A DNA stretch of 64,000 bases from Aestuariibaculum lutulentum (GCF_032926325.1 NZ_CP136709.1:2512501-2576500), one strand, 5' to 3'. Shown: positions 33,928 through 43,794, counted from the first letter of the stretch. A program made the numbers and translations. Notes: generated by a model not told the origin, from the sequence alone.

Positions 33928-35781
33928 TTATTCTTTTATAATTTTTTTGACTACCGTTTCTTTGGTATTCTTTAAAGTAAATAAATACAAACCTTGAGGT
34001 AAACTGGTTAGGTTTATGGTGTATGAAGCATTGCTATCATTTAAGTGGTTTGAAATTAAGAGCTTTCCGGTTATATCTCTAATTTCTATAGTGTGGGGAG
34101 TATTGGTTAAACCCGATATGGTAATGTTGTTATTGGCCGGGTTTGGGTAAAGTGTCAGGCCTTCATGAAATGACACAACCGTTGTTTTGGTTTTAGAAGC
34201 TATTTTAGAAGCCGATGCACTTTCGCAAGCGCCGTCACTATCGCCGTGGGCTTTGTGCATTTGGTAATCTTCCAGACTTACGCAAAGGGTTTGGTATGTG
34301 CCGTTTTGTTTACGATGGCAAATCTGGTATTTGTCGTCATCGCACATTATGGCATTGCAGGTGTTGGTAGCATCGCCCGGGCAATCGTCTGCACAATCGG
34401 TAAGGCCATCGTTGTCCTGGTCTTCGCCAAAACCTATGGCTGGGCCGCCATCAGATATATTCCAATCATACGTGTCAATTATATACTGTCTGGCTTCCTG
34501 ACTTAAGCAATAGGTGGTGTTGGTTTGAAAATTCACTTTATTCTGCAAGACTTTTGAGCTCCAGCCAATAAGTGTGCTATCGTAATTGGCTGTAGACAGT
34601 CCTGAATCATAAAGCATGTCCGTCATATTTAACACATTTTTTATGTTCCATTGCCCCAGGGCTTGGTTAAAATTAGAGGCTTCAAGAAACATGTAGTCCA
34701 TAAATTGAACGTTTTCAACATTCCATTTACTGATATTCTGGTTGAATGAAGTTGCCTCAGAAAACATATAAGACATGTTTAGTACGTTTTTAACGTTCCA
34801 ATTGCTTATATCCTGGTTAAACGATGTGCTAGAAAAAAACATAGCATTCATTTCTTGCACATTTTTAACATTCCAGTTACTGATGTCTTGATTAAACAAT
34901 GTAGTTTTATAAAACATGTAAGACATGTCTTGTACATTTTTAACATTCCAAAGATTTAGTGTCTGGTTAAAATTAGTACATCTTTCAAATAAAGAAGCCA
35001 TATCTGTTACATTACTGACATCCCAGTTATTTAAAGGTTGGTCAAAATTTTCACAGCCAGAAAATAAATAGCTCATATCAGTCACTTGGCTTACATCCCA
35101 GTTATTTAAGGGTTGGTTAAAATTTTCACATGCAGAAAATAAATAACTCATATTACTTACATGGCTTACATCCCAGTTATTTAAAAGCTGATTAAAATTA
35201 AAACAATAAAAAAACATAAATTCCATATGAGTTATGTTACTAACATCCCAATGGTTTAAATTATTATTTAGGTTAATACAAAAGGCAAACATAAAAGAAG
35301 CATCATTTACCTGATTTAAATTTGGGGCATCCGAAGCTAATATTTGTAAATTTAAACAACCGTTAAATGCTGAATTCATTGAACTCCAGGCATTAGTGCC
35401 CCATTGGTCAATGCTTATAAGTTGTTGTACACCAATTGTGTAAGGAGGGATTTCTTCAAGAGAACTATTGTAGGAATTGAAGTAAATTCTTGGAAAAACA
35501 CCTGTAATACTTACGGTAAAGTCGCCGGTTTCTGTATAGCTATGTGTTATATCTCCTGCTACATGCATGTTTATGGTACCATCGCCCCAATCTATATTGT
35601 AATCATAGATTTCGCCTGGATAAGTGGGAATGGTTATGGATTTTTCATTTTCCGTAATTCTCCAGGTTGCCATAAACGCATCAGGATTGTTGGGTACCTG
35701 AGAAAACAGTAAGCTACTAAGTAGTAAACTTAAAAAGAAGAACAAAATTTTAGGGCGTTTAAAGGTTTTAGAATGTGTCAT
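33928..35781 (-). CDS. Secreted BspA-like repeat protein with T9SS sorting domain
   Basis: A 617-residue exported protein: signal peptide (about 1-28), a PKD/Ig-like domain to about residue 115, then about ten 24-residue BspA/DUF285 repeats (consensus NWDVSNVTDMSYLF..C.NFNQ) to about residue 400. A linker with DQDNDGLTDCADDCPGD resembles a thrombospondin type 3 calcium-binding repeat. Residues from about 540 form a type A T9SS C-terminal sorting domain (LYPNPANNNITISGL to the end, ending in lysines). Such proteins sit on the cell surface and may mediate adhesion or binding to polymers; no enzyme domain is seen. The gene ends at the shared terminator with ppdK. Confidence 0.87.
   Translation of the reverse strand: MTHSKTFKRPKILFFFLSLLLSSLLFSQVPNNPDAFMATWRITENEKSITIPTYPGEIYDYNIDWGDGTINMHVAGDITHSYTETGDFTVSITGVFPRIYFNSYNSSLEEIPPYTIGVQQLISIDQWGTNAWSSMNSAFNGCLNLQILASDAPNLNQVNDASFMFAFCINLNNNLNHWDVSNITHMEFMFFYCFNFNQLLNNWDVSHVSNMSYLFSACENFNQPLNNWDVSQVTDMSYLFSGCENFDQPLNNWDVSNVTDMASLFERCTNFNQTLNLWNVKNVQDMSYMFYKTTLFNQDISNWNVKNVQEMNAMFFSSTSFNQDISNWNVKNVLNMSYMFSEATSFNQNISKWNVENVQFMDYMFLEASNFNQALGQWNIKNVLNMTDMLYDSGLSTANYDSTLIGWSSKVLQNKVNFQTNTTYCLSQEARQYIIDTYDWNISDGGPAIGFGEDQDNDGLTDCADDCPGDATNTCNAIMCDDDKYQICHRKQNGTYQTLCVSLEDYQMHKAHGDSDGACESASASKIASKTKTTVVSFHEGLTLYPNPANNNITISGLTNTPHTIEIRDITGKLLISNHLNDSNASYTINLTSLPQGLYLFTLKNTKETVVKKIIKE
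34610..35340 (-). repeat. Tandem BspA/DUF285 repeats, about ten units
   Basis: In-frame units of about 72-75 bases, each encoding W-[DN]-V-x-[NH]-V-x-x-M-x-x-[ML]-F followed by an Asn/Phe-Asn-Gln ending. The middle units are the most alike (NNWDVS type), the later ones drift to NWNVKNV, consistent with successive local duplications. Confidence 0.8.
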
Positions 35782-35875
35782 AACAGCAATTAATTATGGT
35801 TAGTAATAGCCATAAAGTTCCTACAGAAAAACCATTTTTTCAATAGACAATGAATAGACAGCTGTATTTTTTCCT

Positions 35876-37558
35876 TTAGAAGGCTTTTAAATAACTTTTA
35901 AGTTCGTTATCTTTTTCAAGGTTTAGTTTTTTGCGAAGACGGTATCGGCTGGTATTCACCGACGATGGTGTAATATTCAACACGGTAGCGATATCTTTAC
36001 TACTCAGGTTAATACGCATTAACGTGCAAAGGTTCAGTTCGTAGGACGTTAAATCGGGGTGTTTGCTTTCTAGATTGGAATAAAACTCGGTGTTTATTTC
36101 CGTAATTTTTTGTTGAAGCTGGTCATTTAATCCATAAGTACGTTTCTTGTTATCAATCATTTTTGTGAGTTCTTCCAAAAATTGTTCTCTGTTAAAATTG
36201 GTGTTATTCTGGTAATTTTGAAGCATATCCTGTAAATCATCAAGCCATTGGTTATGTTGCTCATTACTCAATACTAAATTGGTGATGTCTTTTTTTTGTT
36301 GCTCTACATCTTTCGATAGTAATTTGTTTTTAAGATTTATAGAAGCGGCCTTTTGTTCTGCCAGTTTTTTGTGTTTTCGGCTTGTTGCTAAACGCAGTTT
36401 TTCGCGATAATACAATATAAAAATACCTCCAAGACCCAATAGAAAGATGGTGGTTACAATCCAGAATCGCGTTTTACTTTTCTGTTTGATGCTTTCTGCA
36501 CGACGCTTTTCGCTATTCAGAAGGCGCGCATATTTTTTTGAAGCTTCACTACCCATAATATGGTAACCCGTTCTTAAAGCATTTTCTTCTTCATTGACAA
36601 TAGCGGTGTTTAAGCTATCGATGTTTAGCGTTAGGGTGTGAACTTTTTTATAGTTGTTTTGTTTAAGAGCAATGCCTTGATACGATTTTAATAAATCCAG
36701 GTGTATCACGTTTTTGCCTTGAAAGGTTTTAGTGGTATCCAGTATGGTTTTTACACTGTCAAGTAAAGCCATAGCCTGTCTGGTGTTATTTAAAGCCGTA
36801 TAGGAATTGGCGAGCTTTATACCAGCCATAAAATAGGCACTTTTAATTCGGTCTTCTATACGATGTGGGCTGAAGTGCCTGTGAAAATTTTCTTTATATA
36901 AAGGCAGTGTTTCCTTAATGGCATGTTGTTTAATTAAAATGTCTGCAATATTATCATTAATAAAACCTGTTAAATCCTGGTCAGGATACGTTCCTGAAAT
37001 CATAATCTGCTTCGCCTGTTTAAAATAAAATAAAGCGGAATCTTGATTTTTATCATAGTTAAGATAAAATAGTCCCAAATTATTAGCAGCGGCAGCCACA
37101 CGACGCAAATTTACCTTTTTAGATAAGTTATAAATGGTTATGTACGTGTTTTTAGCTTCGTGATATTGTTTTAGGGCACTTTGAGATTTTGCGATATTGG
37201 TGTATGTAAGTAATGTGAAATTTGGGGTTTTTAAGTTATTAAAATCATTATCTAATGCGATTCCCTTTTTTGCCAGTTGGATAGATTCTTTATATAGGCC
37301 CAGATTGTAAAATCTCGTACTGTGTTGATAATAATGAACAGTTTTTAAAAATGTGTCAGATGCCTCATGAATTAAACTTTCACTTTTTATGAAATGTTGA
37401 AAATATAAATCGAAATTTTTGGCTCTATTGTTTGCATACGAAAGTGAGTCAAAATATTTAATTCTTCTATCTACAGAACGTTGTCCACTTACAATGGATG
37501 TAAATGAAACCATAAAAAAGGCTGTTAGGGCACAAATTTTTAGTGAATAAATAGTCAT
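35876..37558 (-). CDS. Membrane-anchored TPR protein with C-terminal LuxR-type helix-turn-helix
   Basis: A 560-residue protein with a signal peptide or N-terminal anchor (about 1-25), tetratricopeptide-like repeats over about 40-330, one membrane segment near 365-385 (FWIVTTIFLLGLGGIFILYY), a coiled-coil stretch and a C-terminal LuxR/GerE-like helix-turn-helix (LSSKDIATVLNITPSSVNTS). The layout places sensing repeats in the periplasm and DNA binding in the cytoplasm, a one-protein signalling scheme frequent in Bacteroidota. It lies downstream of two sulfatase genes on the same strand and might control them, but this is only suggested by position. The signal is unknown. Confidence 0.83.
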   Translation of the reverse strand: MTIYSLKICALTAFFMVSFTSIVSGQRSVDRRIKYFDSLSYANNRAKNFDLYFQHFIKSESLIHEASDTFLKTVHYYQHSTRFYNLGLYKESIQLAKKGIALDNDFNNLKTPNFTLLTYTNIAKSQSALKQYHEAKNTYITIYNLSKKVNLRRVAAAANNLGLFYLNYDKNQDSALFYFKQAKQIMISGTYPDQDLTGFINDNIADILIKQHAIKETLPLYKENFHRHFSPHRIEDRIKSAYFMAGIKLANSYTALNNTRQAMALLDSVKTILDTTKTFQGKNVIHLDLLKSYQGIALKQNNYKKVHTLTLNIDSLNTAIVNEEENALRTGYHIMGSEASKKYARLLNSEKRRAESIKQKSKTRFWIVTTIFLLGLGGIFILYYREKLRLATSRKHKKLAEQKAASINLKNKLLSKDVEQQKKDITNLVLSNEQHNQWLDDLQDMLQNYQNNTNFNREQFLEELTKMIDNKKRTYGLNDQLQQKITEINTEFYSNLESKHPDLTSYELNLCTLMRINLSSKDIATVLNITPSSVNTSRYRLRKKLNLEKDNELKSYLKAF

Positions 37559-37711
37559 TATAACTAAAAATCAAGTGGTTAATAAATGATTTTTAGTTAT
37601 AAATATATGAAATAGATTTCTTATTAATTAGGTTTATTCATACAAAAACTATTGACATAGAATAGTTTAAGCATACCACAGAGAAAATTTTAAAACTGCT
37701 TTTCTAAGTAT

Positions 37712-39274
37712 TTAATTCCAATGTGTTTCGAAAATGGCCTGCATTTCAAGGTATTGTTTGTCGGTATCGCCAACCCCTTCACGTTGTTTTATCAATTCAA
37801 CTTTCATGTCTTTAATGATGTCTTGATATTCTGAATCGTTGTAGGCATTATGGTTTTCTTTCGGGTCTTTTTCTAAATCATAAAACTCCCACGCCGGTTC
37901 GGTACTTTCTTTTGAAGAGCCTGTCATGTCTAACGATTGTCCGTAGAATAGTGCCAGTTTATAACGTTTGTTTCTTATACCAAAATGTCCTGGTCTTTCC
38001 GGATGATTGGTCCAGTATCTGTAATAGGCTGAGGTTCTCCAATTTTCGGATGTATGTCCTTTAAGGTTTTCTCTAAAGCTTCTTCCCTGAAACGATTTGG
38101 GTTGCTGTACACCCGCATAATCAGCAAATAAGGCAGCGAAGTCAATGTTTAAAATAATGTCATCTAAACGACCGCCGGCTTCAATTTCCTTTGGGTAACG
38201 AATAACAAATGGCATACGTAGCGATTCTTCATAAATTAATCGCTTATCAAAAAAACCATGTTCGCCTAAAAAGTAACCCTGATCGGTAGTGTAGATAACA
38301 ATGGTGTTTTCGGCTAAACCAGAAGATTCTAGATAGTCCAGAATCTTACCAACATTATCATCTATAGCTGCACCAGATCGCATAAAATCTTTTATGAATT
38401 TTTGATAAACGGCTTTTCGGGCAGTAATGCTATCCATGCCTTTGGTGTAAAATGGCAAGCCCGGGTATTGGCACCACCAGGCATCGGGGTCGTTAGAGGC
38501 TTGTTCGTAACGCCAGCTTAAGTTTTCAAGTTTTTGACCTACAACAGAACGCCCTGTAGTCTCAGGTGAAAAATCGTAAAGCGACGCAGGTTCGGGGACT
38601 TCAATATCTTTATATAAATGCTTGTAACGTTCCGGGTAATCAAAGGGCTCGTGTGTGGCCTTAAAATGCGTCATGAGCATAAAAGGCTTGTTTTTATCTC
38701 TTTGATTCAACCAATCTAAAGATAGTTGGGTAATCACATCGGTTGAAAAGCCTTTGTGCACATCCCACGCTTCAGCGGGCTTGTTGAAATTCTCGGCAGT
38801 TCTTAAAATAGGATCCCAATAACGTCCTTGGTCATGTAAAATATTGTAATAATCGAATCCGGACGGTTCTTCTTTTAAATGCCATTTCCCAATAATGGCG
38901 GTTTGGTAGCCACTTTTTTGTAACACTTTAGCAATGTTTAAACTATCGGAATGCAAGGCGTCACTTAATGTATATACACCATTTTTATTACTGTATTGTC
39001 CGGTAAGAATGGTTGCGCGACTCGGAACACAAATAGAGTTCGTGCAAAAGGCATTGTTTAAAACCATACCCTGATCTGCCAGTCTTTCTATGTTTTTGTT
39101 CTGAACATAATCTTTTAAAACTCCGCCATAAATACCCCAGGCTTGTGAGGTATGGTCGTCGGACATGATAAATAATATGTTCGGTCTTTCTGTTTTCTGT
39201 TCTTTTTTAGAAGAATTGCAACTAAATAGAAGACACGTACATGTTATGTATAATAATGATTTAAAAGGTTTCAT
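37712..39274 (-). CDS. Sulfatase (lipoprotein)
   Basis: A 520-residue formylglycine-dependent sulfatase of the S1 family. A lipoprotein signal ends at Cys19 (LLFSCNSS). The catalytic motif is C82-V-P-S-R (formylglycine formed from Cys82), followed by ATILTGQYS. Metal and substrate residues appear in MSDDHTSQAWG, GKWHLKEEPSG and YTTDQGYFLGEHG. It hydrolyses sulfate esters of a carbohydrate, probably an algal polysaccharide; the YFLGEHG region resembles family S1 subgroups acting on such glycans, but the substrate is not determined. It starts 12 bases after the other sulfatase gene. The maturase is not in the window. Confidence 0.9.
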   Translation of the reverse strand: MKPFKSLLYITCTCLLFSCNSSKKEQKTERPNILFIMSDDHTSQAWGIYGGVLKDYVQNKNIERLADQGMVLNNAFCTNSICVPSRATILTGQYSNKNGVYTLSDALHSDSLNIAKVLQKSGYQTAIIGKWHLKEEPSGFDYYNILHDQGRYWDPILRTAENFNKPAEAWDVHKGFSTDVITQLSLDWLNQRDKNKPFMLMTHFKATHEPFDYPERYKHLYKDIEVPEPASLYDFSPETTGRSVVGQKLENLSWRYEQASNDPDAWWCQYPGLPFYTKGMDSITARKAVYQKFIKDFMRSGAAIDDNVGKILDYLESSGLAENTIVIYTTDQGYFLGEHGFFDKRLIYEESLRMPFVIRYPKEIEAGGRLDDIILNIDFAALFADYAGVQQPKSFQGRSFRENLKGHTSENWRTSAYYRYWTNHPERPGHFGIRNKRYKLALFYGQSLDMTGSSKESTEPAWEFYDLEKDPKENHNAYNDSEYQDIIKDMKVELIKQREGVGDTDKQYLEMQAIFETHWN

Positions 39275-39286
39275 GATTTTAAAGAA

Positions 39287-41140
39287 TTATTCAACAATAA
39301 TTTCATCTATAAAGAACCAGGCAGGGAACCCAGCTCCGGGATGACCTTTCGGGCAATTCCCTATGCCTTCAACTTTAATTTTAATGAACTGGCTTTTCTT
39401 ATCGACGTTAATTGTTAAGCGCTCCGTTGTGTTTTCAGTTTTTGCTTTATTGTCATCTCTCTTAATATCTTTTGAAGAACCAAAGGTTTTTCCGTCATCA
39501 GAAAAACTAACTTCCATAGCATGTACCGGAAAAATCCAGTTACCAGAATTGATAAGCGAATTAACACTGATGCTTTTAATGGCTTTCACTGAATTTAAGT
39601 TAATAATAAATTCTAAGTTCTTTCCTTCCTGACCAACCCATTGGCCGGAAGCATAATCGGTATAGCCTAATTTGCCGTCAATTAATAAATCGGCATTGTT
39701 GTATGATTTGTTAAGCGCCGATGTTGCTTTAATGGTTGCACCAACGGCTAAATTGGATACTTTTTCTATTTTCTTCGGAATATCTTCTTCATGACCATGT
39801 TTCCATGATAAGAATTCCTGAGTTAGTTCTTTTACTTTTTCAGGGTATTTTGAAGCAAGGTTTACCATTTCGGAAACATCCTGACTTAAATCTGATAAAA
39901 ACAGTACGTCTTCTTCTAAATTTAATTCTCCTTTGTTAGAGGTATCTTTAGGGAAGCCTATAAGTTTCCAGTTTCCTTTTCTAACCACCCATTGTTTGCC
40001 ATATTTCCAGAAAGCTGAGGTTCTTTTGGAAGCTGTATTTGGACGCTTAATCATATCAGACATGTCTATCCCGTCTATTTCAGTTTTGATCTTATCAAGC
40101 TTACAAAGCTTAGCCAGTGTAGGCATCCAGTCGATATTCATTAAAAACTCATCGTTTACGATACTTTCTGGTAAATTGTTTTTCCAGCTGATAATGGTTG
40201 GGAGCCTTATACCGCCTTCAAACAAACTACTTTTAGCACCGCGGTAAGGGCCGGCATCTCCACCGCCACCAAAAGCACGTGTTTCGGTGGAATATCCGTT
40301 ATCTGATTGATAGATGACAATCGTATTTTCACGAATGCCTAAATCGTCTAGTTTATCCATTAAAAAGCCAATGCGCTCATCAATAGTAGAGATAAATGCT
40401 GCATAATCGCCACGTGGTTTTTCAACATTCTTATAATAATCACGCCATTTTTGAGTTGGTTGATACGGGTAATGCGGCATATTTATGGCGTAATACATAA
40501 AAAACGGTTCATCTTTATGTTCTTCAACAAAATTTATAGCCTTATCTGAAGCTAAATCAGGGAAGTATTGTCCGTCGTAAAATACTTCTTTTCCGTTTTC
40601 ATATAAATCATGCGTGTTTGGACCTTCCCAATAAAAGAAGTGTGAATAATTATCGATACAACCTCTTAAGTGTCCGAAGGAATAATCGAAGCCTTGTCCG
40701 TTAGGGCTTGAAGCCTCATCCATTCCAAGATGCCATTTTCCTATATGACCTGTGCTGTAACCATTATCTTTAAATAATTCAGCTAAAGTATACTGTTCGG
40801 CTGGAAGTCCGGAACTTCCTGGTTCAGCCGAGGTATTTCCTGTAAGTTCCGCATTTTGAGGATAGCGACCTGTTAAAAGTGCAGCTCTGGATGGCGCACA
40901 AACGGGTGCCGCTACATAAGCTTGGGTAAAACGAGTACCCTCTTTAGCAAGCTGGTCTATGTTTGGTGAATAAATATCTTTTGCACCATAGCTGCCTAAA
41001 TCGATAGCACCCTGGTCGTCGGTGTAAATAACAATTACATTAGGTTTTTTTTGAGATTGGGCAAAAAGGTGAATACCGGTTAAAACGGTAATAACAGTAA
41101 AATAGGTTTTAAGAATATTTGAAATAGAATGCATTTTCAA
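39287..41140 (-). CDS. Sulfatase with C-terminal F5/8 type C-like domain
   Basis: A 617-residue exported sulfatase: signal peptide (about 1-28), catalytic motif C81-A-P-S-R with AALLTGRYPQNAE, metal-site stretch YTDDQGAIDLGSYG and GKWHLGMDE. The sulfatase domain ends near residue 465. From about 470 a discoidin-like (F5/8 type C, CBM32-like) domain follows (NLAVGATIKATSALNKSYNN, then LEFIINLNSVKAIKSISV), likely to hold the enzyme on a glycan. It is the first gene of a two-sulfatase operon. The carbohydrate specificity is unknown. Confidence 0.9.
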   Translation of the reverse strand: MKMHSISNILKTYFTVITVLTGIHLFAQSQKKPNVIVIYTDDQGAIDLGSYGAKDIYSPNIDQLAKEGTRFTQAYVAAPVCAPSRAALLTGRYPQNAELTGNTSAEPGSSGLPAEQYTLAELFKDNGYSTGHIGKWHLGMDEASSPNGQGFDYSFGHLRGCIDNYSHFFYWEGPNTHDLYENGKEVFYDGQYFPDLASDKAINFVEEHKDEPFFMYYAINMPHYPYQPTQKWRDYYKNVEKPRGDYAAFISTIDERIGFLMDKLDDLGIRENTIVIYQSDNGYSTETRAFGGGGDAGPYRGAKSSLFEGGIRLPTIISWKNNLPESIVNDEFLMNIDWMPTLAKLCKLDKIKTEIDGIDMSDMIKRPNTASKRTSAFWKYGKQWVVRKGNWKLIGFPKDTSNKGELNLEEDVLFLSDLSQDVSEMVNLASKYPEKVKELTQEFLSWKHGHEEDIPKKIEKVSNLAVGATIKATSALNKSYNNADLLIDGKLGYTDYASGQWVGQEGKNLEFIINLNSVKAIKSISVNSLINSGNWIFPVHAMEVSFSDDGKTFGSSKDIKRDDNKAKTENTTERLTINVDKKSQFIKIKVEGIGNCPKGHPGAGFPAWFFIDEIIVE

Positions 41141-41449
41141 ATCAATTAAGTTTTATAGTTTAAGAAGCCACTAAAATTAAAATTTAAACTTAGATATCAT
41201 ATTTTTTTAGACCAATGTTTCCCTGAGAGCAGTAAACAACCTGGTTAAATTATTTGAGAGATTCATTTGTTTTTATGAAAATCACATGGTTTTTCATTAA
41301 AAGTCATCAAAAATTCTACTAAAATAATAGGATGTTATTCTTTCTGAGGTAAATTCAATAAAAGTGTAAATTATTTGTTTTTTATCGGGTTTAATTCAAA
41401 CGTTTTCGTAAAAATATAAGAAGTTAAAAGCTTCATTATTATGGGTTTC
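41141..41449. other. Intergenic region between sulfatase and pflB genes
   Basis: About 400 A/T-rich bases separate the two divergent genes. The pflB side holds the FNR-type promoter (41450-41493). In the remaining 300 bases no TAnnTTTG element is seen in the direction of the sulfatases, and no hairpin, small gene or repeat stands out. Confidence 0.5.
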
Positions 41450-41493
41450 ATGATAAAAGTCATCTTTTTAGAAGTGTCATGTTTCTACTTTTG
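41450..41493 (+). promoter_or_regulatory. FNR-type site and -10 element of pflB
   Basis: ATGATAAAAGTCAT (41450-41463) is followed after exactly 22 bases by TACTTTTG (41486-41493), a perfect TAnnTTTG identical to that of hemN. The dyad is base-for-base the one before ccoS and ccoI. The expected transcript start near 41498 leaves a 44-base leader. Confidence 0.82.
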
Positions 41494-41541
41494 AAGTAGC
41501 TTAAATAGAAATGATTATTATAACATTTAACCAGGCATAAA

Positions 41542-43767
41542 ATGGAAACAAAAAGTTTAAAAGGTGGAATTTGGACAAAACAAATCGATGTTAGAGATTT
41601 TGTATTAGAAAACATTACTCCTTATCATGGAACAGATCAATTTTTAGTTGGACCTAGCGAAAAAACCCTTAAGTTATGGGATGTATGTAAAAAGGCTATT
41701 CAGGAAGAACGTCAGCATAATGGTGTTCGTTCTGTGGATACCGATACCATATCTACAATCAGCGCATTTAATGCGGGATATATAGATCGTGAAAATGAAG
41801 TAATTGTAGGTTTACAAACCGATGAATTGCTAAAACGTACCATGAAACCTTTCGGAGGATTTAAAGTGGTACAAAAAGCACTTTCAGAACATGATTTAAA
41901 GCCAAATGAGGCATTAACCGAATTATTCTCTAAGTATGTTAAAACACACAACGATGGTGTTTTTGATGCTTATAACGACGAAATTAAAAAATTCCGTTCA
42001 CTAGGTTTCTTAACCGGTTTACCGGATAATTACGCCAGAGGTAGAATTATTGGAGATTACAGAAGAGTTGCTTTATATGGAATTGATTTTTTAATTGAAT
42101 CTAAAGTAGCCGATTTAGCCAATATTGAGGGGCCAATGACAGATGCTGTTATTCGCTTACGTGAAGAAGTAGCAGAACAAATCAGAGCACTTCAAGACAT
42201 GATTGTTTTAGGCGCTAAATACGATTTAGATTTAAGTCGTCCGGCTGAAACAGCTAAAGAGGCTGTACAATGGACGTATATGGCTTACTTGGCAGCGGTT
42301 AAAGAACAAGATGGAGCAGCGATGTCTTTAGGTAATGTGTCTACATTCTTAGATATATACATCCAAAATGATTTAGAAGAAGGACTTATCACCGAGCAAG
42401 AAGCACAAGAGTATATCGACCAGTTCGTAATGAAATTACGTATGGTGCGTCACTTAAGAATGGGAGCTTACGACGAGATTTTCGCAGGAGATCCAACTTG
42501 GGTAACTGAAGCTATTGGAGGTATGTTTGAAGACGGAAGAACTAAAGTAACTAAAACCTCTTTCCGATTCTTAAACACATTATATAATCTAGGGCCATCA
42601 CCAGAGCCAAATATGACGATTCTTTGGTCTGAGGATTTACCACAAAATTTTAAAGATTTCTGTTCTAAAGTTGCGATTGATACGTCGTCTATTCAGTTTG
42701 AAAATGATGCCTTAATGCGAAAAAGCAGAGGAAGTGATGACTACGGAATCGCATGTTGTGTATCTCACCAGGCTATTGGTAAGTCAATTCAATTCTTTGG
42801 AGCAAGAACCAATTTAGCAAAAACGCTGTTATTGGCCATTAACGAAGGACGTTGTGAAATGACCGGTACTCCAATGGTTGATGGTATTGCACCACTTGAA
42901 GGAGAGTATTTAGATTACGATAAGGTTATGGCTAACTTTAAAGTAGCAATGAAACAAGTAGCACGAGTGTATAACGATTCTATGAATATTATTCACTACA
43001 TGCACGATAAATACTATTACGAAAAAGCACAAATGGCTTTAATCGATACGAATCCAAGTATTAATATCGCTTACGGTATTGCAGGTTTATCAATTGTTGC
43101 CGATTCATTATCAGCTATTAAATATGCTAAAGTAAAACCAATTAGAAACGAGGAAGGATTAACTGTCGATTTTAAAATTGAAGGTGAATTCCCTTGCTAC
43201 GGTAACGACGATGATCGTGTAGATGTTTTAGCAGCTAATGCCGTAGCCGATTTTAATAACGAATTAAAACAATTAGCTGTATATAAAGATGCAGAGCCTA
43301 CCTTATCGGTTTTAACCATTACATCTAACGTGGTTTACGGTAAGAAAACAGGAGCAACACCAGATGGTAGAGCCAAAGGAGTAGCTTTTGCACCAGGAGC
43401 AAACCCAATGCATGGTAGAGATTCTAAAGGCGCCATTGCATCATTAAATTCTGTAGCTAAAATTAATTATCAAGATTCTCAGGATGGTATTTCAAATACC
43501 TTCTCTATTGTTCCAAAATCATTAGGACACAATGAAGAAACTAGAATAGAGAATCTAACAACAATTTTAGATGGTTATTTCTCTAAAGGCGCACATCATG
43601 TTAATATTAATGTGTTGAATAAGGAAACACTTATCGATGCAATGGAGCATCCTGAAGAGTATCCACAGTTAACCATTCGTGTTTCAGGATATGCTGTAAA
43701 CTTTGTAAGATTAACAAAAGAACAGCAGCTTGAAGTTATTACACGTTCTTTTCATGAATCCATGTAA
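41542..43767 (+). CDS. pflB: Formate C-acetyltransferase (pyruvate formate-lyase)
   Basis: A 741-residue glycyl radical enzyme that splits pyruvate with CoA into acetyl-CoA and formate. The adjacent active-site cysteines are C405-C406 (IACCVSH) and the radical glycine is G716 in RVSGYAVNFVRLT near the C-terminus. The presence of the double cysteine marks a true PFL and not a diol dehydratase or choline lyase. Length is slightly below the 760 of E. coli PflB. The enzyme works only without oxygen, which agrees with its FNR-type promoter and with the downstream activase gene. The activase starts 84 bases on, with a hairpin between. Confidence 0.95.
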   Translation: METKSLKGGIWTKQIDVRDFVLENITPYHGTDQFLVGPSEKTLKLWDVCKKAIQEERQHNGVRSVDTDTISTISAFNAGYIDRENEVIVGLQTDELLKRTMKPFGGFKVVQKALSEHDLKPNEALTELFSKYVKTHNDGVFDAYNDEIKKFRSLGFLTGLPDNYARGRIIGDYRRVALYGIDFLIESKVADLANIEGPMTDAVIRLREEVAEQIRALQDMIVLGAKYDLDLSRPAETAKEAVQWTYMAYLAAVKEQDGAAMSLGNVSTFLDIYIQNDLEEGLITEQEAQEYIDQFVMKLRMVRHLRMGAYDEIFAGDPTWVTEAIGGMFEDGRTKVTKTSFRFLNTLYNLGPSPEPNMTILWSEDLPQNFKDFCSKVAIDTSSIQFENDALMRKSRGSDDYGIACCVSHQAIGKSIQFFGARTNLAKTLLLAINEGRCEMTGTPMVDGIAPLEGEYLDYDKVMANFKVAMKQVARVYNDSMNIIHYMHDKYYYEKAQMALIDTNPSINIAYGIAGLSIVADSLSAIKYAKVKPIRNEEGLTVDFKIEGEFPCYGNDDDRVDVLAANAVADFNNELKQLAVYKDAEPTLSVLTITSNVVYGKKTGATPDGRAKGVAFAPGANPMHGRDSKGAIASLNSVAKINYQDSQDGISNTFSIVPKSLGHNEETRIENLTTILDGYFSKGAHHVNINVLNKETLIDAMEHPEEYPQLTIRVSGYAVNFVRLTKEQQLEVITRSFHESM

Positions 43768-43794
43768 ACTTTTTTAATATCAATTTAAGTCAGA

